A stretch of DNA of 64,000 nucleotides from Maricaulis sp048268525 (GTDB lineage: Bacteria > Pseudomonadota > Alphaproteobacteria > Caulobacterales > Maricaulaceae), in the NCBI RefSeq assembly GCF_048268525.1, contig NZ_JBLWVH010000001.1, forward strand, positions 62,001 to 126,000. The letters are read 5' to 3'. This document shows, piece by piece, positions 32,673-42,011 of this stretch (positions within the stretch are counted from its first letter, which is position 1; the number at the start of each line of letters is the position of its first letter). The position numbers were made by a program, and so were the translations under genes. The notes below the pieces were generated by a model. That model searched no databases and was not told where the DNA came from. It saw only the letters and a list, made by a program, of their open reading frames with translations.

Positions 32673-33641
32673 ATGCTGCGCGCCCTGATCCTGTCTCTCC
32701 TCCTGGCCGCCCCGGCGGCGGCCCAGGACGCTGTTCCTCATGAAGTGACCCTGAGCCGGGTCGCGGACCGCAAGGCGGTGTTCGCAACGGTGGAAAGTGT
32801 CGACACGGTGCGGGCGCGAGCCCGGATTGGCGGCACGATCGGCGAATTGCGGGTCGATGAGGGCGATGCGGTGGAGGCGGGTGACGTGCTCGCCGTCGTC
32901 ATCAATGATCAATTGGCGCCGCAGATCGGCTCGGCCAATGCCGCCGCGGCGGCGCTCAATTCCCAACTCGCGCAAGCGCGGATCGACCTGGAGCGGGCCG
33001 AAGACCTGTTCGCCCGGGGCATTTTCCCGCAAGCGCGGCTGGACGAGGCCGAAACCCAGGTCAATGTGCTGGCCAATCAGCTCGATGCCGCCCGCCGCGG
33101 GCGCGATGTGCTGGTCCAGCAGGCCCGCGAAGGTGATGTCCTAGCACCCTCAAGCGGCCGCGTGCTGTCGGTCGATGTCACTGCCGGCAGCGTGGTGCTT
33201 CCCGGCGAGCCGCTCGCCGTGATCGCCTCGGACCTCTATCTCCTGCGCCTGCGACTGCCGGAGCGTCACGCCCGGTCCATCGAGGTTGGTGACACGGTCG
33301 AAGTCGATGCCGCCAGCCTCGGGGATGCCGTGGCGCAAAGCGGCCAGATCCGCCAGGTCTATCCCCGGATTGCCGAGGGACGGGTCGTCGCCGACGCTGT
33401 GGTGGAGGGGCTCGGAAGCTTCTTCGTCGGTGAGCGGGTGCGGGTCTATGTCTCGGTTGATGAGCGCGATGCGCTACTGGTCCCGGCGGGTCTGATCGTC
33501 ACCCGCTACGGCACCGATTATGTCCGTCTCGACACGCCGGAGGGCGAACGCGATGTCGCGGTGCTGCGCGGTGAAACGCATCCGGGCGGTATTGAAATCC
33601 TCAGCGGCCTGTCGGTCGGCGACCTCCTGGTGCAACCATGA
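32673..33641 (+). CDS. RND efflux periplasmic adaptor (membrane fusion protein)
   Basis: A 322-residue adaptor with a signal peptide (MLRALILSLLLAAPAAAQ), a split lipoyl domain (RARIGGTIGELRVDEGDAVEAGDVLAVV, then DVLAPSSGRVLSVDVTAGSVVLPGEPLAVI), a helical hairpin of about 60 residues (AAALNSQLAQARIDLERAEDLF) and a beta-barrel. It links the inner-membrane RND pump to an outer-membrane channel, not encoded here. Starts 8 nt after the rhodanese gene and its stop overlaps the pump's ATG (ATGA). A sulfur-related cargo would fit its operon; this is inference. Confidence 0.9.
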   Translation: MLRALILSLLLAAPAAAQDAVPHEVTLSRVADRKAVFATVESVDTVRARARIGGTIGELRVDEGDAVEAGDVLAVVINDQLAPQIGSANAAAAALNSQLAQARIDLERAEDLFARGIFPQARLDEAETQVNVLANQLDAARRGRDVLVQQAREGDVLAPSSGRVLSVDVTAGSVVLPGEPLAVIASDLYLLRLRLPERHARSIEVGDTVEVDAASLGDAVAQSGQIRQVYPRIAEGRVVADAVVEGLGSFFVGERVRVYVSVDERDALLVPAGLIVTRYGTDYVRLDTPEGERDVAVLRGETHPGGIEILSGLSVGDLLVQP

Positions 33642-36600
33642 AACTCGGTATTTCGGGCCATCTCACCCAGGCCTTCATCCGCTCGCCCCTGACCCCCTTG
33701 CTCCTGCTGGCCTCGCTGGCTGTCGGCTTGATCGCACTGATGGTCATTCCGCGTGAGGAAGAGCCGCAGATTTCCGTGCCCATGGTCGATATCATGGTGC
33801 GCGCCGATGGCTTGCGCGCTGCGGACGCGGTCGAGCTGGTGACCGAGCCGCTGGAAGCCGTCATCCGCTCCATCGATGCGGTCGAGCATGTCTATTCCCA
33901 GACCGAAGATGACAGCGTTCTGGTTACCGCCCGCTTTGATGTCGGCACTGACCGCGACGCCGCCATCCTGCGAGTCCATGAGCGCATCCGCGCCAATATG
34001 GACCGCATCCCGCATGGTATTCCCGAGCCGCTCATCGTGGCGCGCGGCATCAATGATGTCGCCATTGTCGCGCTGACCCTGTCGCCGCGCCCTGACCGGG
34101 CCGAGCGCTGGGATGACCGTGCGTTGCACACGCTGGGTGAGGAATTGCGCGCCGCCCTGACCAGTGTCGAGGAGGTCGGCCTGACCTATCTGGTAGGCGG
34201 TCGCGCCGACCAGATCCGGATCGAGCCCGATCCCGAGCGCCTGTCGCAATATGGCGTGACCCTGCAACAACTGGCCGGGCGCATCGCCGAGGCGAACCAG
34301 TCCTTCCCGGCCGGCCAGATGACAGCGCTCGACCGCACGGTATCTGTGGCCGCCGGCCAGACCCTGCAGGGCCAGCGCGATATCGGGCTTCTCCTGCTGA
34401 CCTCGCGCGATGGCCGACCGGTCTATGTGCGCGATGTCGCCGATGTCATCACCGGCGCTGAGCCGGCCAATGCCCGCGCCTTCACGCTGACCCGGACCGA
34501 TCATGACAGTGACTGGACCGCCCTGCCGGCCGTCACCCTGGCCATCGCCAAGCGCGAGGGGGCCAATGCGGTCGTGGTCTCCGAGCGCATTCTCGAACGG
34601 CTTGAATTGCTGCGCGGCACGCTGCTGCCGGACGACATCCAGGTCGAGGTGACGCGCAATTACGGCGAGACCGCGAACGAGAAGGCCAATGAGCTGCTCT
34701 TCCATCTCGGCCTGGCAACGGTTTCCATCGTGCTTCTGGTTACCTTCGTGATCGGCTGGCGCGAGGGTATTGTGGTCTTCATCGTCATTCCGACGACCAT
34801 TCTTCTGACCCTGTTTGCCTCCAATCTGATGGGCTACACGATCAACAGGGTCTCGCTGTTCGCGCTGATCTTCTCGATCGGTATCCTGGTCGATGACGCC
34901 ATTGTGGTGATCGAGAATATTGCCCGACACTGGGCCATGCGCGACGGGCGACCGCGCCTGCGTGCGGCGATCGAAGCGGTGGCTGAGGTGGGCAATCCGA
35001 CCATCGTCGCGACCCTGACCGTGGTGGCTGCCCTTCTGCCGATGCTGTTCGTCTCCGGGCTGATGGGCCCCTATATGGCGCCGATCCCGGTCAATGCCTC
35101 GGCGGCGATGATCTTCTCCTTCTTCGTGGCGATGATCCTGACGCCCTGGCTGATGATGCTGGTCGCCGGTCGGGCCAAGTCCGGCGGAGACGCCGAGCCG
35201 GGTGAAGGCGGGCATCATGGCGAGAGCGAGGGCGTGCTCGGCCGGCTCTACCGCCGTGTCGCTACGCCGATTGTCGCCAGCCGCCGCTCGGCCTGGACCC
35301 TGCTTCTGGTAGTCGGCGTCCTGACTGTGGCGTCCATGACGCTATTCGCGACCCGGACGGTCACGGTGAAATTGCTGCCATTCGACAACAAGTCGGAATT
35401 CCAGGTCATTGTGGACCTGCCTGAAGGCGCCACTCTGGAACGCACGGAGCGTGTCCTGATGGCCGCCGCCCAGCGCCTCGCCGCGCTGCCGGAGGCGCAT
35501 TCGATCCAGCTCTATTCCGGTACATCGGCACCGTTCAATTTCAACGGGCTGGTCCGCCACTACTATCTGCGTGAGCGACCCGAGCTGGGCGATCTCCAGG
35601 TCAATCTGGAAGCCAAGCATCATCGCGACCGGTCTTCGCACGAGATCGCGCTGGAAGCGCGGGAATTGCTGGCCGGGCTGGAGCTGCCGGACGGTGCTAC
35701 CGTCCGGATTGCCGAGATCCCGCCAGGCCCGCCGGTCATCGCCACCTTGCTGGCAGAGATTTACGGCCCGGACGCCGAGACCCGCCGCGCGGTCGCGCAA
35801 GAGGTTCGGGCGGCCTTCCAGTCCGTGCCCTATGTCACCGATATTGATGACAGTTTCGGTCAGCCCCGGCCCCGTCTGCGGCTGCAGATCGATCAGGACA
35901 GTCTCGAGTATTTCCGGGTCCTCCAGAGCGATGTCTATGACACCATCCTGGCCCTGACCGAGGGCGTGCCGGTCGGCTATTCACATCGCGGCGAGGGTCG
36001 CGATCCGATCGAGATACGCGTTGGTCTGCCGCGCGAGGCGCTGAGCTGGTCGGAGCGCCTGGCCTCGACACCGGTGCCGGCCAATGTCCTGCCGGGTGAT
36101 CGCGGTGTGGTCGAGCTGGGCGATGTTGTCTCGGTCAGCGAGGAGGCGGGCTCGCACCCGATTTTCCGTCGTGACGGCCGGTATGCCGAAATGGTGATGG
36201 CCGAGCTGGCCGGCGATTTCGAGGCTCCGATCTATGGCATGTTCGCAGTCGAGGACGCGCTTGCTGAACGCGATTGGAGCGAGGCGGTGCCGCAGCCGGA
36301 AATCCGGATGTATGGCCAGCCGGACAGTGATGACACGGTCACCCTGCTCTGGGACGGCGAGTGGGAGATCACCTATGTGACTTTCCGCGATATGGGGGCT
36401 GCCTTCGGTGTCGCCATTCTCGCCATCTATGTTCTCGTCGTGGCGCAGTTTGGCTCCTTCCGGGTGCCCCTGATCATTCTCACGCCGATCCCGCTCACCT
36501 TCATCGGCATCATCCTCGGCCATTGGCTGTTCGACGCCGCCTTCACCGCGACCTCGATGATCGGATTTATCGCCCTGGCCGGTATCATTGTGCGCAACTC

Positions 36601-36910
36601 CATCCTGTTGGTGGACTTCATCCGCCATGGGGCGGAGGCCGGTGAGCCCCTGCGCGAAACCCTGCTGCGGGCCGGTGCGATCCGCTTCAAGCCGATCCTG
36701 CTCACCGCGATAGCGGCGATGATCGGGGCCTCGGTCATCCTCGGCGATCCGATTTTCCAGGGGCTGGCCATTTCGCTCCTGTTCGGGCTGGCCTCCTCCA
36801 CCTTGCTCACCGTGCTCGTCATTCCGGCGATCTACGTGATCTTCAAGGATGGGGATGCGGCGCACGTTCCGGATACAGAGTCACTCACCCAAGAAGGAGA
36901 TGCGTCATGA
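33638..36910 (+). CDS. RND-family efflux permease
   Basis: A 1090-residue inner-membrane pump: TM1, a large periplasmic domain, TM2-6, cytoplasmic loop, TM7, a second periplasmic domain and TM8-12. TM4 carries the proton-relay acidic pair (GILVDDAIVVIENIARH). The cytoplasmic loop between TM6 and TM7 has a Gly/Glu/His-rich linker. Its ATG overlaps the adaptor stop. The substrate is unknown; it is not obviously of the metal-exporting CusA type. Placement behind a SqrR-like regulated rhodanese and before a DUF2892 protein suggests export of sulfur-derived or thiol-reactive compounds. Confidence 0.9.
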   Translation: MKLGISGHLTQAFIRSPLTPLLLLASLAVGLIALMVIPREEEPQISVPMVDIMVRADGLRAADAVELVTEPLEAVIRSIDAVEHVYSQTEDDSVLVTARFDVGTDRDAAILRVHERIRANMDRIPHGIPEPLIVARGINDVAIVALTLSPRPDRAERWDDRALHTLGEELRAALTSVEEVGLTYLVGGRADQIRIEPDPERLSQYGVTLQQLAGRIAEANQSFPAGQMTALDRTVSVAAGQTLQGQRDIGLLLLTSRDGRPVYVRDVADVITGAEPANARAFTLTRTDHDSDWTALPAVTLAIAKREGANAVVVSERILERLELLRGTLLPDDIQVEVTRNYGETANEKANELLFHLGLATVSIVLLVTFVIGWREGIVVFIVIPTTILLTLFASNLMGYTINRVSLFALIFSIGILVDDAIVVIENIARHWAMRDGRPRLRAAIEAVAEVGNPTIVATLTVVAALLPMLFVSGLMGPYMAPIPVNASAAMIFSFFVAMILTPWLMMLVAGRAKSGGDAEPGEGGHHGESEGVLGRLYRRVATPIVASRRSAWTLLLVVGVLTVASMTLFATRTVTVKLLPFDNKSEFQVIVDLPEGATLERTERVLMAAAQRLAALPEAHSIQLYSGTSAPFNFNGLVRHYYLRERPELGDLQVNLEAKHHRDRSSHEIALEARELLAGLELPDGATVRIAEIPPGPPVIATLLAEIYGPDAETRRAVAQEVRAAFQSVPYVTDIDDSFGQPRPRLRLQIDQDSLEYFRVLQSDVYDTILALTEGVPVGYSHRGEGRDPIEIRVGLPREALSWSERLASTPVPANVLPGDRGVVELGDVVSVSEEAGSHPIFRRDGRYAEMVMAELAGDFEAPIYGMFAVEDALAERDWSEAVPQPEIRMYGQPDSDDTVTLLWDGEWEITYVTFRDMGAAFGVAILAIYVLVVAQFGSFRVPLIILTPIPLTFIGIILGHWLFDAAFTATSMIGFIALAGIIVRNSILLVDFIRHGAEAGEPLRETLLRAGAIRFKPILLTAIAAMIGASVILGDPIFQGLAISLLFGLASSTLLTVLVIPAIYVIFKDGDAAHVPDTESLTQEGDAS

Positions 36911-37113
36911 CACTCGGACGCGCCGTCATGCTGTTTGCCGGATCCATGGTGATCCTGTCCGCCATTCTTGCCTGGCAGGTGAGCCCCTGGTGGCTGCTGC
37001 TCACCGGGTTTGTCGGTCTCAATCTGATCCAGACCAGCTTCACCGGTTTCTGCCCGGCAGCGATGGTATTCCGGGCGCTGGGTTTGAACGAGGGCACGGG
37101 CGAGTATCGCTGA
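36907..37113 (+). CDS. DUF2892 small membrane protein (YgaP C-terminal-like)
   Basis: A 68-residue protein with two hydrophobic helices (AVMLFAGSMVILSAILAW and WWLLLTGFVGLNLIQTSF) and the conserved GFCPAAMVFRALGL end that defines DUF2892, found fused to rhodanese in YgaP. The single Cys in TGFCPA is conserved. Here the rhodanese and DUF2892 modules are separate genes at the two ends of one operon. The ATG overlaps the pump stop (ATGA). Confidence 0.88.
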   Translation: MTLGRAVMLFAGSMVILSAILAWQVSPWWLLLTGFVGLNLIQTSFTGFCPAAMVFRALGLNEGTGEYR

Positions 37114-37251
37114 CGCAGTCGGCCGTGCCTGCAGCAAACTCCTGGCGCCGCGCCAATTTCGGGTTGATGGCTTGGTGAGGCACGGCTGCTTGATGTCGGG
37201 CCGCCTTGGCCAATCGGTTCGACGTTTGTCGACTGGTGGGTCGGTTCCGGG

Positions 37252-38661
37252 TCAGGTCAGTTCCGTGCGGACAAGATTGCCCAGATTTTCCAGCGTTGCC
37301 TCGCTGGCGATCCAGTGTTCGCGGAAGAGTCCGTCCCTGCCGAAGAGGGCGCTGGCGATTCCCGCCTGACCGGCGCTTTGCCAGGTGCGAGCCAGTTGAT
37401 CTCGCATCGGGTCATCCACCGCGCATGACGTGCCGCGCACATACAGGATCCAGCTGGCCAGCGCCTGCAGGATAGCCGGACTCTCACGTCCAGCTTCCTG
37501 GCGGGCCGACAGGGTGCTGAGCCAGCGTTGCGGAATTTTCTGAGACCCGTCCATGGCGATCTGGATCAGGCGATGGGGCAAGGCCGGATTGGAGAAGCGC
37601 GCTTCCAGTTCGTCTGCGTAGTGTGACAGGTTCTGGCCTGGTGCGGGGGTGAAGCTGGTGGCGGCTTCTTCCCGCATCAAACGCTTGGCCAGGGGCCCCA
37701 GCTCGGGGTCCGCGATCGCCTCGGAAACGAGGCTCAGGCCTTTTGCCAGACCAAGGTAGGCGAGTGCGGAATGTGCACCATTGAGCATCCGCAATTTGGC
37801 TGTTTCATAGGGTGCGACATCGCTGACGAGCTCGGCGCCATGTTGCTCCCATCCTGGCCGGGACCCGACGAAGTTGTCTTCGATGACCCATTGACTGAAT
37901 GGTTCGGTGAACACGGCACCCGCATCTTCCAGGCCGGATGTTTCGCGTAGCTCCGTGCGGTCGGGATCCGTGGTTGCCGGCACGATCCTGTCGACCATGG
38001 AAGACGGGAAGCTGCAATTACGTCGCGTCCAATCGGCGAGCGTCGGGTCATATTGTTCCAGGAAATCGTTGAGCGAGCGGGCCAGGTTGTTGCCATTTTC
38101 CGCCATGTTGTCGCAGCTCAGCAGGGTGAGGCCGCCTGCGGATACTTGCCTTCGCCTGTGCAGGGCGGCGGCAAGAAAGCCAAAAATCGTGGTGGCCCCC
38201 AAATGAGTGAGGTCAGCTGCGATAGCGGGCGCATTCATGTCGAGCCCTCCGCCGGCGGATTGGTGGTATCCTTTCTCTGTCACCGTCAGCGTGACAATCT
38301 GCGTTGCGGTTGAGGCGAGGGCGTCGACGACTGCCGCGGGGTTGTCCGGCGCGACCAGGACGCCGGCGATAGCGCCAATTACGCGAACTTCAGGGGCTGC
38401 CTCACTTTTCGTGCTGACCGCGTACAGCCCGTCCTGGGGAGTGAGCTGGTCGTGGACAGAGCGGCTGCGCAAAGAAACGCCCATGATGCGCCAGTCGCGC
38501 TCTCCCGCATTCATCGCCGCATCGGTGTAAACCGCCTGATGGGCGCGATGGAATGCTCCAACGCCCAAATGAACAATGCCGCAAGCCTGCTGAGGCGGGA
38601 CATAGTCCGGCCGACGCACATGAGCCGCGAGGTGGTCGAGTGTGGAAAGGTTGAGCTTCAT
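37252..38661 (-). CDS. uxuB: Mannitol-dehydrogenase-family uronate reductase (UxuB type, probable UxaB role)
   Basis: A 469-residue NAD-dependent dehydrogenase of the polyol/mannitol dehydrogenase family: N-terminal Rossmann part (GIVHLGVGAFHRAHQAVY, WRIMGVSLRS), catalytic region with LSCDNMAENGN, FPSSMVDRIVPATT and C-terminal helix KLRMLNGAHSALAYLG. By sequence it resembles fructuronate reductase UxuB. In this locus, however, the dehydratase is UxaA (altronate) and no mannonate dehydratase UxuA is present, so it may act as the tagaturonate reductase. An ACCGGT operator lies only 7 bp upstream of the ATG, so LacI-type control at or next to the transcription start is expected. Confidence 0.85.
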   Translation of the reverse strand: MKLNLSTLDHLAAHVRRPDYVPPQQACGIVHLGVGAFHRAHQAVYTDAAMNAGERDWRIMGVSLRSRSVHDQLTPQDGLYAVSTKSEAAPEVRVIGAIAGVLVAPDNPAAVVDALASTATQIVTLTVTEKGYHQSAGGGLDMNAPAIAADLTHLGATTIFGFLAAALHRRRQVSAGGLTLLSCDNMAENGNNLARSLNDFLEQYDPTLADWTRRNCSFPSSMVDRIVPATTDPDRTELRETSGLEDAGAVFTEPFSQWVIEDNFVGSRPGWEQHGAELVSDVAPYETAKLRMLNGAHSALAYLGLAKGLSLVSEAIADPELGPLAKRLMREEAATSFTPAPGQNLSHYADELEARFSNPALPHRLIQIAMDGSQKIPQRWLSTLSARQEAGRESPAILQALASWILYVRGTSCAVDDPMRDQLARTWQSAGQAGIASALFGRDGLFREHWIASEATLENLGNLVRTELT

Positions 38662-38667
38662 TGATCC

Positions 38668-38682
38668 ATGACACCGGTTACC
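38668..38682 (-). promoter_or_regulatory. Uronate-regulon operator, site 1 (uxuB)
   Basis: ATGACACCGGTTACC, a pseudopalindrome centred on CCGG and identical over 15 bp to the sites at 46180 and 47456. It lies 7 bp before the uxuB start codon. Confidence 0.85.
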
Positions 38683-38816
38683 TTTGTCCAGAGTAGCCAG
38701 TATTCACTGGCCCGCAATGGGTCCCGACCCAACGTAACAGCTTGCATGGCGGCAGATGTGAAACTGCAGGCGATGTTCATTGTTGCGGCGCAGCAAGGAA
38801 AGTTTGAAAAACAAAT

Positions 38817-38831
38817 TGCCACCGGTGTCAT
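38817..38831 (+). promoter_or_regulatory. Uronate-regulon operator, site 2 (distal, TonB receptor)
   Basis: TGCCACCGGTGTCAT, sharing the CACCGGTG core and the TGTCAT half-site. Lies 174 bp upstream of the receptor start and exactly 100 bp from site 3. Confidence 0.8.
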
Positions 38832-38916
38832 TGTTGTGCAGCATGGCCTCGATCCAAACTGGTCCGACCGCGTTCAGTTTCAGCGTCGATTGAAACTGGA
38901 TTGGTCGAGACAGAAA

Positions 38917-38931
38917 TGCTACCGGTGTCAT
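38917..38931 (+). promoter_or_regulatory. Uronate-regulon operator, site 3 (proximal, TonB receptor)
   Basis: TGCTACCGGTGTCAT, 73 bp upstream of the receptor ATG. Same orientation as site 2. The 343-bp gap between uxuB and the receptor (38662-39004) holds sites 1-3 and no gene. Confidence 0.85.
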
Positions 38932-39004
38932 TGCAAATTGCCTGGCACTGCTTCGGGGTCGAGATATCACACGCGGACCGGAAACCGGCCGCAGCGGGGA
39001 GGAA

Positions 39005-41761
39005 ATGATGAGGAATTCAATTACGCCAACAGGCAAACTGCGCCTTCTGGCCGGCTGTGCCACGGCCAGTCTGGTGTTGGGGACAGCGCTCGGGGCGGCG
39101 GCGCAAGCGCAGGACGAGGATGTCATCACCGTTCAGGGCTTCCGGAGCTCGTTGGCTCAAGCGCTGGACGTCAAGCGCGACTCCAATGGTGTCGTCGATG
39201 CCATCGTCGCGGAGGATATTGCGGCGTTCCCGGATCTCAACCTGGCCGAATCAATCCAGCGCATTCCGGGCATCTCGATCAACCGTGTTGCCGGTGAGGG
39301 GCGCCAGATCACGGTTCGCGGTCTTGGATCGGACTTCACCCGCGTTCGCATCAACGGCATGGAAGCCATGTCGACCACGGGTGGTTCCGATGCCTCGGGC
39401 GGCTCGAACCGTGGTCGCGGCTTTGACTTCAACACGTTTGCGTCCGACCTGTTCAACCAGATCCGCGTCACCAAGACGACGTCCGCATCGATGGATGAAG
39501 GTTCCCTGGGCGCCACCGTCGATCTGCGCACCGCGCGCCCGTTCGACTATGGTTCGGGGCTGACGGCCGCCATGTCGGGCCAGATGGGCTATAACAGCCT
39601 GTCCGAAGAGACCAGCCCGCGCGTTGCCGGTCTTGTGTCCTGGGTCAATGAAGAAGAGACTTTCGGCGCCAATCTGTCGATCGCCTTCTCTGACCGCACC
39701 ATCATCGAGGAAGGCTTCTCGACGGTTCGCTGGGACGACGGCAACTTCCGCTCGGTGAATGGCGTCGCCTGTCCGGCGGGACCGGATTGTGCCGGCATCA
39801 ATTCGAGCTCGACCGTCTATCACCCCCGCATCCCGCGCTATGGTCGTCTGACCAATGAGCAGGAGCGTCTGGGCATTACTGGTGGTCTTCAATTCCGTCC
39901 GAGTGCCAGCACGACGGTATCGCTGGATGCGCTCTATTCCAGCTTCGACGCGACCCGTACCGAGAACTTCCTGGAAGTCTTCATTCGTAGCCAGCAGGGT
40001 CAGTTCGACGTCAACAGCTTCACGGTCGACAGTGGGCTGAGCATCATCGACTCGGGCAATTTCGACATCAGTGCCAATGCCAACGGTACCCACCCGATCC
40101 GCTCGGAAGGCCGCTATGATGAGCTGACGACCGAGTTCACCCAGTTCACCCTGAACGTCGATCACGACTTCTCGGACCGTCTGCGCGGCAACTTCCTGGC
40201 TGGTACGGTGACATCGGATTTCGACAACCCGGTGCAGACGACCATCCTGTTCGACGCCATCGGCGATGTGACCGGATACTCGTATGACTTCCGCGGCAAT
40301 CTCAACACGCCGGCGATCGATTTCGGGTCGCTTGACGTGACGGATGCTTCGCAGTTTGCCTTCACCGAGATCCGCGACCGTCCGCAGTCAGTGACCAACA
40401 GCTTCGACACTTTCTCGGCCACGCTCGAATTCGATGCCAATGAAACCTGGATCATCTCGGGTGGCTTGAACTTCAAGCAATATGACTTTGAAAGCCGCGA
40501 AGCCCGGCGCGAAAGCACCAATGGCTCGATTGTCTGTAACCTGCCAGGTGTGTCTTGCCCGGTTGGTGCGAGCGGCCTGCCGATCACCAGCGGACTTTCA
40601 TCGGTGCTCACCGGTTTCGGCAATGATCTGGGAATGCCGGCGGGCAATGACACTGCCTGGTTGGTCCCGAACATCCAGGCCGCTGCCGCGGCTGCCGGAA
40701 TTTACAACATTCCGGGAACGGTTCGGGCTGGTAATCAGCGCGCCGTGAGCGAAGAGGATCTGGGCGCCTTCGTCCAGGCCGACTTCGAAGCCCAGCTGGG
40801 CAGCATCCCGGTTCGCGGTGATGTCGGCATCCGCTATGTCGAAACCACCACCTCGGCGACGGGTCTGGTCAGCGGTACGGAAGTCACGGTCGAGCGCAGC
40901 TATGAAGATACGCTGCCTTCATTGAACCTGACATTCGAGATGTCCGAGGACTTCCTGATGCGCTTCGGCGTTGCCAAGGTGATGGCCCGTCCGTCGCTCG
41001 GCAATCTGACGCCGGGTGGTTCGCTGGACAGCTTCACCGGACCTCCCTTCTCCTACAATGCAGGTAATCCGGGTCTCGACCCCTACCGGGCGACAGCTTA
41101 TGACGCGTCATTCGAGTGGTATTTCGATGACGAAGCCCTGTTCGCGGTCAGCTTCTTCTACAAGGATGTGTCGAGCTTCTTCACCTCCTCCCAGTCGGTT
41201 GAAGTGGCCTACAGCCTGTCCGGCCTGCCGGCCAACCTGCCGCCGGCGTCCAGCCCGCTCTTCAACCTGATCCAGGCCGGCGGCGATCCGCTGGTCGAGA
41301 TCAGCCAGGTGTCGAATGGCGGAAGTGCCTCGGTGCAGGGTTTCGAAGTGGCCTATCAACAGCCCTTCACCTTCCTGCCGGCGCCGTTCCACAATTTCGG
41401 CTTCCAGGGCAACTACACCTATGTCGATAGTGACGAGATCATCGGCTTCTCGCCGAATGCCTATAATGCGACCATCTATTATGAAGATGACCGCCTGTCG
41501 GCCCGCATCTCCTCGGCTTACCGCGATGCCTATGTGACGACCCGGGCCAATGGTTCCGGTCGTAACGAACGGGGTGTGGAAGCGAGCTTCAATCTCGACT
41601 TCGCCTCCTCCTACCGCGTCAACGACATGATCGATCTCACCTTCGAGGCGATCAACCTGACCGATGAGTTTGAGCACCAGACCTATGACTCCGGCTATCT
41701 GCCGACGGTCTATCATCACACGGGCACGGAATACCTGTTTGGGGTCCGCGCAACGTTCTGA
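39005..41761 (+). CDS. TonB-dependent outer-membrane receptor (probable oligogalacturonide uptake)
   Basis: A 918-residue receptor with a signal peptide (LAGCATASLVLGTALGAAAQAQ), a plug domain (VVDAIVAEDIAAFPDLNLAESIQRIPGISI, GEGRQITVRGLG, RVRINGMEA) and a 22-strand barrel ending in the C-terminal Phe (YLFGVRATF). It is of the large Xanthomonas/Caulobacter class that imports plant or algal oligosaccharides. GGGGAGG precedes adjacent ATGs at 39005 and 39008; either could be used. Two operator copies in front and its place between uronate genes indicate import of pectin fragments. A strong terminator follows. Confidence 0.93.
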   Translation: MMRNSITPTGKLRLLAGCATASLVLGTALGAAAQAQDEDVITVQGFRSSLAQALDVKRDSNGVVDAIVAEDIAAFPDLNLAESIQRIPGISINRVAGEGRQITVRGLGSDFTRVRINGMEAMSTTGGSDASGGSNRGRGFDFNTFASDLFNQIRVTKTTSASMDEGSLGATVDLRTARPFDYGSGLTAAMSGQMGYNSLSEETSPRVAGLVSWVNEEETFGANLSIAFSDRTIIEEGFSTVRWDDGNFRSVNGVACPAGPDCAGINSSSTVYHPRIPRYGRLTNEQERLGITGGLQFRPSASTTVSLDALYSSFDATRTENFLEVFIRSQQGQFDVNSFTVDSGLSIIDSGNFDISANANGTHPIRSEGRYDELTTEFTQFTLNVDHDFSDRLRGNFLAGTVTSDFDNPVQTTILFDAIGDVTGYSYDFRGNLNTPAIDFGSLDVTDASQFAFTEIRDRPQSVTNSFDTFSATLEFDANETWIISGGLNFKQYDFESREARRESTNGSIVCNLPGVSCPVGASGLPITSGLSSVLTGFGNDLGMPAGNDTAWLVPNIQAAAAAAGIYNIPGTVRAGNQRAVSEEDLGAFVQADFEAQLGSIPVRGDVGIRYVETTTSATGLVSGTEVTVERSYEDTLPSLNLTFEMSEDFLMRFGVAKVMARPSLGNLTPGGSLDSFTGPPFSYNAGNPGLDPYRATAYDASFEWYFDDEALFAVSFFYKDVSSFFTSSQSVEVAYSLSGLPANLPPASSPLFNLIQAGGDPLVEISQVSNGGSASVQGFEVAYQQPFTFLPAPFHNFGFQGNYTYVDSDEIIGFSPNAYNATIYYEDDRLSARISSAYRDAYVTTRANGSGRNERGVEASFNLDFASSYRVNDMIDLTFEAINLTDEFEHQTYDSGYLPTVYHHTGTEYLFGVRATF

Positions 41762-41786
41762 TCGTATTGATCGGTCGAGAACAGGA

Positions 41787-41817
41787 GGCCCGGCGCAGTT
41801 TCTGCGCCGGGCCTTTT
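41787..41817 (+). terminator. Intrinsic terminator after the TonB receptor
   Basis: Perfect 12-bp stem GGCCCGGCGCAG (41787-41798) / CTGCGCCGGGCC (41802-41813), 3-nt loop, then TTTT. Confidence 0.93.
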
Positions 41818-42011
41818 CAATTGAATGGATAGTGTCGTCCTCCATCCCAGCCAGTCAGTTGGCGGGCTCCGGAATGTCGCGCGCTGAACTTTCCGCAAGC
41901 GATGCCCGGCACAGGCTTGATCGAACGCAAACACAAGAGATCAAGCCGGAACCGGCTTGGCGCACAGGCGTTCTGCTCTGAATGGTTGTGACCGGTGTGA
42001 CTGGCGAGGGG

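Noticed and set aside
33518..35218. 566-codon open frame antisense to the RND pump
   Set aside because: Extremely rich in Asp, Gln, Arg, Gly and His with no hydrophobic core; the plus strand encodes a complete RND protein.
41985..42000. GTGACCGGTGTGAC near the esterase 3' end, similar to the uronate operator
   Set aside because: Several half-site mismatches, and it lies behind two gene ends rather than in front of a gene; not counted in the regulon.
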